NCBI RefSeq assembly: GCF_964204645.1 | Contig: NC_134027.1 | Coordinates: 7,490,485 to 7,554,484, forward strand | Source of the DNA: Tubulanus polymorphus | Taxonomy: Eukaryota; Nemertea; Palaeonemertea; Tubulaniformes; Tubulanidae | Direction of reading: 5' to 3' | DNA: 64,000 nt | Shown: one piece after another, positions 26,701 to 39,200 of the stretch | How positions within the stretch are numbered: position 1 is the first letter of the stretch | Layout of the letters: each line of letters begins with the position of its first letter | The notes under the pieces: generated by a model | Databases searched by the model: none | What the model saw: the letters and a program-made list of their open reading frames with translations, nothing else | What the model was told of the DNA's origin: nothing | Translations under genes and position numbers: made by a program

Positions 26701-29700
26701 ATCATCAACTGCACTGTCCCAGGTGATAGAAAAATCACCCTCGTAATTCTCTCCATTTGTACGTGGAATAGCAGAGAGATCATGGTCTCCTGACTCTCCT
26801 TGAAATTCCAATTCGTTTTGCAATTTATCTAAATCTTCATAACTCGGTTCAGGGCGCATTGTTTTACTGGTTTTTTGTGTTTTATCAACAGTCGCATAAA
26901 TTGCGTCATCATCAGATAAATCGCTACCCGCACTATCCGATGTTGCATCGCCAAGGATTTTACCAGTTTTATCCTTCTTCGATTTGATTTTCTGACTGAA
27001 GAACATCGCACTCAACATATCCGACGTATTTTGTACTCCAGATTCATTTGTCTCCTGATGAACTAATGTTTCATCAGTGGATTTTTCCAAGGATTGAACT
27101 TTCGCTGGAGTCATTGTTGATGAACTATTTTTTACCTCATCGTTCCCATCAAGTATTGCTGTCTCATAAGTCATCAGTTCAGACTTCAGAGTAACTTTTG
27201 GAGTTGAAGTCAAAGCTGCATTCAATGTACCATTCTTTTCGCTCTGCTCTTTATTTCTAATCGTACTAGCTCTTGTATCTGTAGATTTACCATCTATTTG
27301 TCTCTCTAAACTTGTTTCTCTTGACCTCTGTTTTTTTGCATCTAGTTGCCTTTCCAAACTATGTTCTCTAGATTTAGGTTTTGCGAATTTTGTGTCTTCC
27401 AGTTGCCTTTCTAGACTATTTTCTCGCGATCTTTGCTTGGCTACGCTGATGTTCTCCTCAATCAATGATGTAATGAAGGCCTTCTCACGTTCATAATCAG
27501 CATTACTTCGATTGATTTCTCGTGAAGGTTCGATTCGTGGTTCTTCATATTTATAACGACTTTTACCTCTCGATTGTCGCTGAGATGTGTTTCGGTGATC
27601 CGCTATAAAAAATGACTTTGAATGTTTCATGTCTTGAATCGCTTTCTCATCAGGTTCAATGTAATCTTTTTTCTTAGGTTTCATCCCAAAAAATTGACGC
27701 AGGGTCACTTTACTACTCTTCTTCATCTTCTTTTGCTCACTTGGAGAGCTTCCAAACGCTTGCATCAATTTGACTTTTTCAGGTGATGGCTGACGGTGTT
27801 TTGCTGTTACTTTTTGTTGAACAAGGCCCTGTACAATGGAAGCAGTATCTGAACCACTTATACTCGCATTACTTTGAGAGCGAGTGCTTTTATATCTGGT
27901 ATCCTGATCTAAGGCAGAATTTTCCATCAGGCGTGCATGTATCAGATTATCGCGAGTTAATGGTGCTGTAAATGATCCATCATTTGGTGGAATTTGTTGT
28001 TGAGGTATTCTGCCACGATCAGGAGGTGTTTCACCCCATTCTGACGTATCTATTGAAGTGACAGTTGGGCTCACAAATGTCATTTCTGACTCATAGCCTT
28101 CACTGTAAGGAGTAACAGGAGCATTTGTTGACATATCACCAATAGTTTGAGTGGTATCAGAAATTTCAATACTATTTGGAGGCTGTAAAATAGTACCAGT
28201 TTCAGTACGATGCTGTACTTCATCATTTTCAAATTTTGTCTCATGATGTTGAACTACTTCATCATAAGTTATTTGTTTTGGGTCACTATCAGATACAGTA
28301 TCCTTTTCAGGTATACCAGTTTGCTCATCCACCATTTCTTTTTCACTGATTTCGTCAACTTGTAGATTGAGTATCTGGTCTGCAGCTAAGTTTAATGTCT
28401 GGCCATCTTTAAGCTCAACGGTATGTTCATCCTTAAGACTATGGATGTTCACAGTTTGACCATCAGGAAACTGAACAGCAGGAATATGAACTACCCGAGA
28501 TACAATGCTTGCATTTCCATCAGAGAAGGTCACCGATTTAATATCATGTGTACTGGTAACAATCACATCCTCACCAGTTGACAACTGCCGATTTTCGGTT
28601 TGTCCAGTAATTGTTACAGTTCTTCCACTTGGAAATGTCATTTTTCTTCCCTCATTTGTTTCACAAATAGTTACAATACGCCCATCTGATAGAGTGAGAG
28701 TTTGCCCTTCAAATCTACCAGTAACTGGTGCCACCTGTCCATTTTCAAAGATGATCTCTGTTGGTACTTTGACCTTTGAATCATTCACAGCTACAACTCT
28801 ACCATCCGCTAGCTTAAATGCTTTCAGTGAATTACCTTCTTTAATTAGAAATGCTTCACCATTTTGAGTTATAACAGATTTTCCCTGCGGAGTATTAGTG
28901 AGAGTAACTGATTTGCCATCAATAAGGTTTAACTTCTGGCCCCCTGTTCCCGCAAATGAGATGACCTGACCATCAGAGAGAGTCATTGTGATTCCATCAG
29001 ATTTACAAACATGCATTCGTTTACCATCAGGATAAGCAATCATTTTCTTATCAGCAGTATGAGAAACATTAACAATCTGACCATTAGACAGTGTCTTTGT
29101 ATCCGTTGATCCAGTTACTGTAATCATCTGCCCATCAGGAAAGTTAACAGTTTTTTCTGACAATGCAGAGACAGCTCTTACTTTCCGACCACTTGCAAGA
29201 ACTAACTTATCCCCCTGTATAGCAGTTAGCCCAACTTCTTGTCCATCTGGGAATACTAAAATACGACCTTCTTCAGTTAGAGAAACTTGGACTCTGCGAC
29301 CATCAGAAAGTTTGAAAGATTGTATATTCTCAACAATTGTAACTAATCGACCATCTTCAAGTTTAGCAATCTCTTTGATTTCTACTACATTGCTCACTTC
29401 ACCATTTGGATAATTGACAACTTTTCCAGTCATTCCATTCACAACATATGCTTCACTCCCATCTTGATATCTGATGACATCACCTTCTTTAATTTCAGTA
29501 ATTGACGAAACATCACCATTCGGAAATGTCATTGTTTGCACTTGATCAATATTTGTCACTGTTAATGAGGTCTTATCATCTAGAATTACGTCAAATCCTT
29601 CAACCATCATAATTGCTTTATTTTTACCATCAGGAAACATCATGATTTTGTCCCCGTCTTCATCGACTATTACAGTGGCAACTTGTCCATTCGATAAAGT

Positions 29701-32700
29701 CATTATTTCTTTATCAGAGTCAGATACATTCACTGATTGACCATCTGATAAAGTCAGTGTCTTTGATGCCTGTAACACTTCTGTGGAATAACCCTCTGGG
29801 AAAGACATCATTCTTCCTTCTGGTGTACAAGTTATGACAACATCACGACTGTCGATGAGCGTTACCATTTGTCCCTGAGCTGTAGAATCAATTGGAACAA
29901 TTTTTCCATCATGAAATTTCATCATTGCCTGATCAGCTGTTTTCGTTACAACAACCTCCTTGCCATCAGATAGATTCATCACATCACCTTCAGTACCAGT
30001 AATTGCTAGAATGCGACCATCCTGAAACGTCATAGTTTGTACACCATAACTAACAGAATCAGTTCCTTGTATTCTCCTGCCATCTACAAGTCCATATGTC
30101 TGCCCTACATTACTCGTTATTGTGACTGCCTGACCATCAGAAAATGTCATCACTTTTCTGCCTCGATTATTTCTCGTAATAGTCACGACTTGTCCATCAG
30201 CGAGTGTCATTGTCTGTCCTTCTGTTTCAGCAATTGTAACAACCTCCCCATCAAGAAGTTTACGAGTTTGACTGTATCGTACAACGGCAACTTCTCGCCG
30301 ATCAGGAAATGTTAAAACCTTCCCTTTTGGAGTCTCTGACAATGAGCAAACTCTACCATCTGATAATGTAAGGGATCTCCCTTCAACTTTAACAACAGCA
30401 AGAACATTTCCATCAGACAAAGTCAATGTTCGGTTTTCAGGTTCACCCATCATCTTCATCATTTTACGATCAGCTAAGGTAACAGCTTTTATACCAGGAT
30501 TGGTGGTGACTGTTATTACTTCCCCATTAGCGAGAGTCATTATCTTCCCTTCAGCTGTAATTCTGCCCTCAACAGTTTCTCCATTGTCTAAATTCCATTG
30601 ACAAACATCACTTTGTGAAGTTGCAGAGACTACTTGATTATTAGCTAGATGAAATACCTGACCAGTTTGTGACTTTTTAACGGATAATTCGGATCCATCT
30701 TCTAGAATAAATTTCTTTGATTCAGTATCGTTGACGGTGATAGTATTTCCATCTGAAAGCATCAAGACCTGACCATCCACAGATCCAGGAACTTTCACTG
30801 TATTCCCATCCGATAAAACAAGTATTCTACTTTCTAGCTGACCAGATGTAAAAAGCACCATTCCTCCTTCGAGGGATAAGGTCTGACAATCAGCAGGTTC
30901 AGTTATTGTAATCAGGTTTCCATCAGTGAGCTGCAATGTTTTGCCTACATCACTTTTCACCACATTCACCGATGTACCATCAGACAGATTCATATTTGAG
31001 CGACCAGTTTTATTGGCAAGAATAGATATGACATTGCCATCTGAAAGACGTACATTTTCATTGGATGCTTCACAGATCTTTATGAAAGATCCATCGGTGA
31101 GTTTTACAGTTTGATCTTCAATTGGTTCAACAGTCGTCAACACTTCTCCCAGTATCTTTACCTCCAATCTCTGCACAGTACCACCATCAGATTCACTATC
31201 ACTACTAGTATCCATATCAACTATCTCAACTTTGCTAACAGTTCCTGCCGTTTTCACAGTAGTTTTCTCAACTTCAACTGTTTTCATTCCACCCATTTCG
31301 ATGTCTTCCAGTTCACTATTATTTTTAGCAATATCAATCGGTTCTGTTACTTTTTCAACCTGTATTGTTTCACCTGGAGCTAAAGTGATCGTTGCCTCTG
31401 GTTCAGGCACTTTTGCAAACTGTTTTTTGGCTTTGATAAGCTCTTCTAATGCTTTTAACTTCTCTTCTTTTATTTCAATAGCTTTTTTCTTTTCTTCAAT
31501 GCCTTTCATATCTACAACTTCTGCAACACCAGAATCATACTGCCACTGTTCTTTATCCTTAACATTTTGTTGATCAGCCATAAGAACATCATCAATAGAC
31601 GTCTCATGCAACAATATGCCTGGCGTTTGTTGTGAGGACTGTTGACTTGTTTTTCGAGGCACAGGCTTTGGTTTTGGTTTAGGCTTTGGTAGAGGAACTC
31701 GCTGTTTTGGAATTGGTTTCACTGCTGGTTTTGACAGAGGTGTGTCACTGCCAATTGATGTTTCATAAATCATTATTTCTTGTTCTTTTGGTTCATTCTT
31801 GGGCATACTATGAAAATTGGTTTCAGCATCATGAACAACAGGTTCTATCGGCAAGAGCACATCATCAATATTGGTCTCGATTGATTTATTACGTTTCTTA
31901 GCCTGTTGATATTTAGGGATATGAATTTGGTTTGGTTGTTGTGCATTCATCTCTTCAATAACTGGATCATTGGCATCTGCAATTAATTCCGTTTCAACAA
32001 CCATATTTTCAACTCGATTTCCGTCAGCCTGAATAGGTCTAAATGACTGATTCTGCTTGAATGTCTTATTGGACATCATAGTCTTCTCTAAATCATTGTC
32101 TGTATCAATAGTCATCATTTTACTTGTTTGTCCTTTACGGGGAACCATTGGACTGAGACGAGATGGATCAGGATACTGACTAGCATGAGCACCACGTCCA
32201 TGGATCAAAAGATGTCGTTCATGTCTGTGCGGTGGCTCTATGTAAGCAGGTGGACCAAAGCCTGTAGGCTGTTCATTAGCCATTGATGAATCTTTCATCT
32301 GACTGCGACGGCGTTCTAAAGGTGGCTTGTTTACTGCGGAGTCGGGGTTTGCTTTATATCCCATAGTTTCCATGAATAAAGATGTGAATAGTGAATCAGT
32401 GGTACTTTCTCGAGCCGATCGCTTCGACCTTTTATGTGGTGTTGCACCAGTAGACTCGTTAGCTTTTTTCTGGATTATGTTTCTCAAACTGGAGCCATGT
32501 TTTTTATAATCAGCGCGTAATTCCCTAATCATATCTTCCTTCTCTTTACGCATCATAGCTTCGAGAGCCATCAATTTGGGCAAGTCTTCAGCATCGAGCA
32601 TATATAATAGATTATCCTGACCAATGTAATCCTTATCAACCAGTTCCGATAAAGAACCAAATTCAATTGACTGAAAGAAACAATGCATTAAAATTTCACA

Positions 32701-34705
32701 TCCAAATTCAGCTGAGTTGATGATTAATTTCAATATCTTGTGGTTAGACTGAATAATAATTATTCCAAGGACGTTTTGCACTCTTCCAGAAGAGGATTAT
32801 TATATATTTTCTCTTGCCATGTATGGAAGTTTCTGCCAATTCTTTTATCACTGTGACAGCAGAAATCTCCTATTTTCAATAGAATATTCCATCTTCCAGA
32901 GGAGCACAATCTACTGGGTTTAAGCATCAAATTAATGTGTACCGTAGACCAAACAAATTTAAACTTACACCAAATTCCTGCAGGCGAGATTTAATCCTTG
33001 AATTCCGTTTCAATGAACCAGACAAATCTCGTATACCCATATCTTTAACATTTGCAGAGGACAGTCGATCTCCAAGAGTAGTCGGATCATATTCCCATTC
33101 AGGATTCACGTAAGAGTACCGAATCTATAAAAATAGAACCATTGAAAATCCATTCTTCAAATAGGACTTTTAACTCAGTGACAGTGTCATCTGAAAAAAT
33201 TGGATCTTATTGCAGCTACTAGCCACTGATAAAAGAAAACTTGACTGCAGTCTTAATAGCCTTATTCAATTTTGAACAATTTCATTGCTCTCCCTTTAGC
33301 AAAATCATTATCTATTTATGGTCAGGAAAAACCGTATTTTTACTTAATTTTGGGTAGACACTTTTTCACAAGAACATATTTTGACAATTATACCTGCTGT
33401 TCTCTAAAAACAGTTTTATCTTGGACTGAATCACAACTTGGATCATCGTTCTTCATTTTTACTTAACACTGACAATCAACATTTCTACCATATAAATTTA
33501 TTTACCTACAGTGACATCTGGACAAACAATTGCATATATATAATTATTTTTGAAATATTTATCTTGGTGTTTTGTTTCATACTTCGATGGCCTGGCGATC
33601 ACAGGGACCTGTACAGCCAATATTCACATAAACTATAAAAGAAAACTTGACTGCAGTCTTAATAGCCTTATTCAATTTTGAACAATTTCATTGCTCTCCC
33701 TTTAGCAAAATCATTATCTATTTATGGTCAGGAAAAACCGTATTTTTACTTAATTTTGGGTAGACACTTTTTGGAGTTGACATAAACCTATGAAATAACT
33801 TAGACCTTCCTTTCAATCCTAATTCAAGGGGTGCTTATAAAATCATTATGTCCAAGATAGAGCTGTGTGAACATTATTTCACAATACATGTACTCGGACA
33901 TTTTCACAAGGACATATTTTGACAATTATACCTGCTGTTCTCTAAAAACAGTTTTATCTTGGGCTGAATCACAACTTGGATCATCGTTCTTCATTTTTAC
34001 TTAACACTGACAATCAACATTTCTGACATTCTTTCAATTGTTTACACTACGCTACAAATGTGTCGTGCACAGCATATCTCAATTCATTAAGTGGGAGTAG
34101 ATTATTTTCTAGTTCATATTCCTCACACTGGAACTGGTTGGTCTTTGTTATAAATATATTCATAGGCCTATGTCTACGCTAGGCATATATGAGACTTTCC
34201 AAACCAGAAGTCTACGTCGTTTAACAATTGCACCTTTCGACGGTATCAAAGGGCGACTTGATTATAGGCAAATTTTAATTGCAATCTAATTACCCATAAC
34301 AAAGGAGCTACCATACCCAAAAATATAATTAGTCAAAGCCCTTAATGAGATAAAATCTAAAGCCTACAAACAGAGGCTCAAAGTATATAATACCAGGGAA
34401 GTGTGATGAGATCATCACACTTCCCTGATAATACGTAAGGCTATATCTCGAGAAGCTCATTTAGGTAAATAACCAAGGCTACATACCTTGTCGAAAGACC
34501 GGTTCATTTTTCGATGATCAGACTCAGGTGTTTTAGATCGTCTTTTGCTGGCCGAGCTTTCGTCAGTTGAATAAGACCCGCTTTCTCTTAAATCCGTGTT
34601 ACTTAAACTTCTCCTGAGAGCGGATCGCGGCCGGCGTTGAGATCCAGATCGCGTCAATGATGACCCCGATCTGAGCATCGTCTCTGCTATATCCTCTAAA
34701 GACAT
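23741..34705 (-). CDS. Giant KY/hillarin/LTD-1-like transglutaminase-domain protein with a 49-unit repeat array
   Basis: Seven coding exons on the minus strand: 34705-34487, 33124-32969, 32670-26260, 26060-25785, 25652-25570, 25493-25350 and 25118-23741. They total 8667 nt (about 2888 aa). Exon 1 (MSLEDIAETM...) is basic and Ser/Arg-rich. The 6411-nt central exon holds a coiled-coil start, a proline/lysine-rich stretch (PLPKPKPKPKPVP), the repeat array (28387-31107), three SRE.SLERQ motifs, an acidic tract, and C-terminal helices (EAKIRRIEALEKRQKERAE). The last four exons form the KY-type transglutaminase-like domain (RALFRWITVKD, VIKGYSKGVGYRPG, WRFVNCNWGARR, DPEDHIFQHYPDD) and the C-terminal Ig-like KY repeats. 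Related proteins (Drosophila hillarin, C. elegans LTD-1, vertebrate KY) act at the actin cytoskeleton, septins or Z-discs. The catalytic Cys, His and Asp positions appear as Thr, Asn and Asn, so it is probably not an enzyme. Family assignment is secure for the C-terminus; the function of the repeats is unknown. Confidence 0.85.
27290..27440 (-). repeat. Three SRE(N/H/T)SLERQ(L/I) motifs in the giant exon
   Basis: Three closely spaced copies occur: SRENSLERQL, SREHSLERQL and SRETSLERQI. They are separated by basic spacers with K/R-S-R. They resemble repeated phosphorylatable or binding linear motifs in a disordered region. Function is unknown. Confidence 0.8.
28387..31107 (-). repeat. About 49 tandem 'TLSDG..VTI' protein repeats (about 19 aa each)
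   Basis: Reading the minus strand from 31107 to 28387 I count 49 consecutive units. Each has the form (hydrophobic)-T-(L/F)-(S/P)-(D/N)-G-x-x-V-x-(I/V), then 7-10 linker residues often containing EG. Examples are MTLADGQVVTI, MTFSDGQAVTI, VNYPNGEVSNV, LVFPDGQEVGL and VNFPDGQMITV. Units have diverged in codons as well as residues, so the array is old and not a recent DNA-level expansion. Alternating hydrophobic residues flanking an Asx-Gly turn predict paired beta-strands. Several units (FPDG, YPNG) closely resemble the G-box/TCP10 repeats of CPAP and STIL partners, which form a single-layer beta-sheet. It is entirely contained in one exon. Confidence 0.9.
33230..34024. repeat. Local segmental duplication inside the KY-like gene's first intron
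   Basis: Bases 33230-33365 are repeated almost exactly at 33636-33771, and 33362-33486 are repeated at 33901-34024 with only scattered substitutions. About 130 bp (33772-33900) separates the two halves of the second copy. A neighbouring 150-bp block (33487-33636) recurs at 36038-36187, directly upstream of P4HA. High identity indicates a recent duplication. It is non-coding as far as can be seen. Confidence 0.85.
34394..34428. repeat. Near-perfect palindrome CAGGGAAGTGTGATGA, shared with 48166-48203
   Basis: Arms of about 16 bp (CAGGGAAGTGTGATGA and TCATCACACTTCCCTG) flank a 2-3 bp centre. The same palindrome, with one arm mismatch and a 5-6 bp centre, occurs at 48166-48203. Two copies 14 kb apart imply a dispersed short foldback element. 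Confidence 0.8.
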
Positions 34706-35153
34706 TATTGTTCACTGCAGTAGTAATCCAGTAATCCTAGTAAAATTGACTGACCTTGTTGAATTTATCTACGATACAAAATAATAACGTCGTATCATAT
34801 TATAGGAATTAAAAAATATTATCTCACATTGACCACTGGTTAGCAGTGTAGCTTTAGTTTTAGACAGGGTGGGGGAACCTGGCATATAGGCCTAAATTGT
34901 TTGAAATGTTTTTGTTGTGAGCCATCACCCCGGGTCCTAATCAGTAACCTGTCTGTGGTTGAGTTACACGATCAGATGTTTTCACAAAAGCCCATTCGAT
35001 TATGAAAGCTTAGGCCTACCACCAACGATTAAGTAACTAAATACCCTGGCCGGGGACCAGGCCCTGGTTCTGGATGTGGTGCCCCTGCCTTGTTTCATGA
35101 AATAGGCCTAAGTGTAAACACTAAATCAGCTACCGTGTGCTGGGCCAATTTTA

Positions 35154-35368
35154 GGTAAAAGTGCAGATCCGCACCTCTCATGATTGACACAATCTGCTGA
35201 ATGACAGAATCCAGGCTAAAATCTTTCTACTCTCTCTAGTGAAGATATCTCAGAATTTGCCAATGGCAATGTCCTGAATTTCTGATGACATTTTGAATCT
35301 GAAACAATGATATTTAATGTAATTGATTGGACCGTTTACGCGGAGAGGTGCGGATCTGCACTTTTACC
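35154..35368. mobile_element. 215-bp MITE-like element with perfect 26-bp terminal inverted repeats
   Basis: The left end GGTAAAAGTGCAGATCCGCA (26-bp arm 35154-35179) is exactly complementary to the right arm 35343-35368. The interior of about 160 bp has no coding capacity. It lies between the KY-like gene's MSLED exon and P4HA, inside the putative long intron of the LIM isoform. The perfect arms suggest recent mobility or conversion. No obvious target duplication is seen. Confidence 0.75.
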
Positions 35369-36034
35369 CCGAGTTTATTAATAATTAGCCTATAACAAAC
35401 CCCAACCAATATTCGTTGATCAGTGACAAGGGAAAGGGCGGGACGAAAATTCATGGACCGTCCCTGCTTGATCAACATTCAAAAATCTAGACTACATTGC
35501 CCCTAGGACAATAACAAATTGTATCAATATTCTTTAAATCCAAAACTCACATCGACTTAATTGTTTAATCTATCCATTTGTTCGGGACGCTGCAGTTTTG
35601 CTCATCTCATGTGTCAAAACTACAACTCTATCAAGTGGCAGCCATTTTGAAATGTGGCTGTAGATATTCGATGTTGTCGGTCAAAGCAGATCAAATCCAA
35701 ATTCAAATTTTATTTCGAAAAATAAATCGAAGTAAGAAATGATCCAATGTGATCGAATGTGAATTGAATCAGAATTTTATGACGTATAGAAACAGTTGTA
35801 TTTATTTGATTGAAAATGAATATAATTCAATTCAATTCTTTCTTTATCGCCACTTAGGGAAGGTTTTACAATAAAACATATAAGCATAAAACGCAATAAA
35901 GGTACAGGAAAAAGAAATAAACACTGAAATTCACAGAATAAAATCCACAAGAATTACATGATAAAATTTAAAATAGACAGTATAACATATTTACAGGAGT
36001 TACAGCAGAGGAAAGAACTAGTATGGTTTAAATC

Positions 36035-36187
36035 TCTACCATATAAATTTGTTTACCTACAGTGACATCTGGACAAACAATTGCATATATATAATAATTT
36101 TTGAAATATTTATCTTGGTGTTTTGTTTCATACTTCGATGGCCTGGCGATAACAGGGACCTGTACTGCCAATATTCACATAAACTAT
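36035..36187. repeat. 150-bp repeat immediately upstream of P4HA (copy of 33487-33636)
   Basis: From TCTACCATATAAATTT to CATAAACTAT this block is nearly identical to 33484-33636, with roughly four to five differences. It ends 22-43 bp before the candidate P4HA start codons at 36210 and 36231. It therefore probably contains P4HA promoter or 5' leader sequence, of which the 33.5-kb copy is a duplicate, or the reverse. Confidence 0.85.
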
Positions 36188-36230
36188 AGGCTTACACGGA
36201 TGGTGATAAATGGACATAGGTCTTTTGAAC

Positions 36231-39200
36231 ATGAATTCGCTATTGATTTCGTTGATATTAATAAAATTAGTAAATTCTGAATGTTTTACGGCAGTTTTTC
36301 GAATCAAAGAGGCTCATAATATTGAGAGCAGGATACTGTCTAACGGGCAGCAAGCGGTTGAGATTTTAGAGAACGAATTCCCCGTACTGTATGAAACTCA
36401 CGTTAAAGGGTAAGTTTCGTTGGAGCTAAGAATATTCTTAAACTCTTCTTTTCTCTTTTTTGAATTCATTTTTTCACTAATATTTGACTCCTGTTATTTT
36501 CACACTGGAAAAAAAGAAATGTTTTTTTTCAGGATATTGACGGATGCATTACGTGACCAGCTAGACGTTAGAGTGGCTGAACATCCAACTGGTGCTTACA
36601 AGTTGATAAAACGAATGATTAGATGGCGGAAAGTCCTGTCCATAATAGAAATGATACCTAATCACAAAATTCTCGCAGGTACCGTATGTTTATCTGTATA
36701 GGGCAAGATTTCCATTTCTATAATGAGGCACAATTCTTTGTTCACGAATCACTTTGATATTGTAGATTTTGTAACAGTTGCTAGACAGATGACAAATATC
36801 TCGGTTTGGCCAAATGAGACAGATTTGAAAGGAGCATCGGTTTCGATCTTGCGGCTTCGACAAATGTATAAGTTACGATTAGACGACCTTTCTTTTGGAT
36901 TGGTTAAGAAATTTCGATCAACTGGACTTACACTGGATGATATGTATGAGATTGCGGGATTCGGTTTAGAGCTTACTGACGATGTAATTTATGAGATCGA
37001 TTATTGGCAACCAATTGAATGGCTTTTGTATGTTGAAAAGAACTTCAACACAGAGAATTACATCGAAACGTTCAACCGGGGGAACTTATACTTGAAACTT
37101 GCAATCGCCTTCTTCAAGGTAACCCGACTTTTATTCTTACAGAGATCAGCGTCATCGATCCAATAATTCTCGGTATGCTAGCGCAAATTATTCGATTTAA
37201 GAAGTCAGATATAAAAGCTTTATTATCTCTATTTTAAGTTTGAAGACTACAAAACCGCGTTTGAATACATTATGAAAGCCTGGCAATTTGGTAAGCAATA
37301 TATCTATGATACCGTGGTTATTCTATCATTATTGCGATTTTCCAAAATCAATTTGGTAAGATGCTTACTGATTATTTGTTGGTAAATGATATCCAAAATA
37401 GATCCATTTAATGAACTGGTAAAGGAGTATAAAACAAAGTATGGCGAAGTGTATCAAGCACAATCAGATCTTACATACACCAAACAATACTATCCAGACG
37501 AGATATCGGCTCATTATGCTAAACTTTGTCGCGGAGAGGAGGTTTGTTTCCAGTATGATTGATATATTGGGAAGAATTTATGAAATCTCACGATATAACG
37601 TTACCGAAAATTGCTTTTAGGAGCTAGAAGAGCATCTGAATTGTTTCATCAAGAAGACTTTGATACCATACCGTCCAGCAGATGTAGAAATAGTTCAAGC
37701 CAATCCAGAGATTTACATTTACCATAATGTTATACATCATAAAGAGATTGAACAAGTAAAAGAACGAGTTCGTGAAAAGGTAACTAATGCTTTGCTTGAA
37801 AAAAAAAACGAAGCTGCATCAATGCATTGGCTTTTGATGAATTATGTTATCATTGTTTAATATTGTTATAAGTTGTCATACACTAAACTGCAATTATCGT
37901 CTGCATATCTTTTACAGATGGGTCGTTCATTTATTATTGGACACAACAGAAGTGGTGATGTCATATCCGATGTCCGTTTAAGTAGTTCGTAGGTATACAT
38001 AGGCACCGTCATACCACTTCCAATCAAGAAACGCATTATAACATACAACGACAAACCTCGTGTTTTTAGTGCTTGGTTCGACGAAGGCGACGATTTGGAC
38101 AGGAAACTGTCGAATAGAATTACCATCCTGACGGCACTGAATACCTACCAGAGCTCAGAACCATTTCAGGTATGAAACATACCAGACATAGAACATCATG
38201 GGAAAGAAAATTAGCCGTTTTGAATTGGTATACGTTAAAACATCGTTTTATCATAATTTTGTGTCTATCTAAGTCACTCATTTTGATAATAGGTAGCAAA
38301 CTATGGTCTCGGTGGACATTACTTACCACATACTGACTATTTCGATTATGTAAGTTTCGAATCTAAATCATGATGGTGATGCAATTCACGTAGATATGAA
38401 GATATTTCAACACTAAAATACCCGGATCCTGTTCCGGTTGTGAGTTAAGATTTAACTCAGAGTTAACTCTTTGAAAATGAACTAATTTCAACTCGGAGCT
38501 AACTCTAACTAATAACTGTGGAACCGGATCCCGGTTTCAATGATATCTGATGTTACAGAGATCACTGGAGATAGATAACGAAGGTACAGGATACGAAGGT
38601 GTTGACGATCGTTTGGCCACTTGGATGTTTTATGTGAGTAAGAACATCACGAAAATTGCCGACATAGTTTTTATTTTTTTAGATTTTATAATACATTCAC
38701 ATTCTCGTTTGCATGTCTCGCAGTTGAATGATGTTCCAGAAGGTGGCTTCACAGTGTTTGATAGGTCTCATATACCAGTAGTGAAAGGTAGCGCAGCATT
38801 GTGGTATAACTTACACAAAAACGGTACTCCCGATGAGCGAACCATACATTCTGGGTGTCCGGTGCTTGTCGGCTCTAAATGGGGTAAACTTTCGCCTATC
38901 CTTGGAGTAATCATCTTGACAAGGTGATTACTCCAAGGTCTATCCGATGAATTCTTATCTTTCGTTTATGACCATAGCCTTGTAATGCATTTGTTCTACC
39001 AGTAATCGCGCTGTATTTTGAAAATCTACTGCGTCCTCATCTATGATGTCTAATGGCTAAGAAAGGGACATTGTGGTATTTTTTTCTAGCTGATTCGAGA
39101 CAAGCAGATAAATTTGCATCCTCAAAATACGATGTTTTTGTGCAGCGTAAAGCCTAGCGTACATCGACAAAACGACTGGAGACAACGTACCTATCGAGTG

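Noticed and set aside
37918-38069. Apparent premature stop in P4HA exon 7 (SSS then TAG), suggesting a pseudogene
   Set aside because: A GTAGGT donor two bases before the stop joins TC|T GCT TGG in frame across an 81-nt intron, restoring the conserved SSSAWF segment. The total coding length is then divisible by three.
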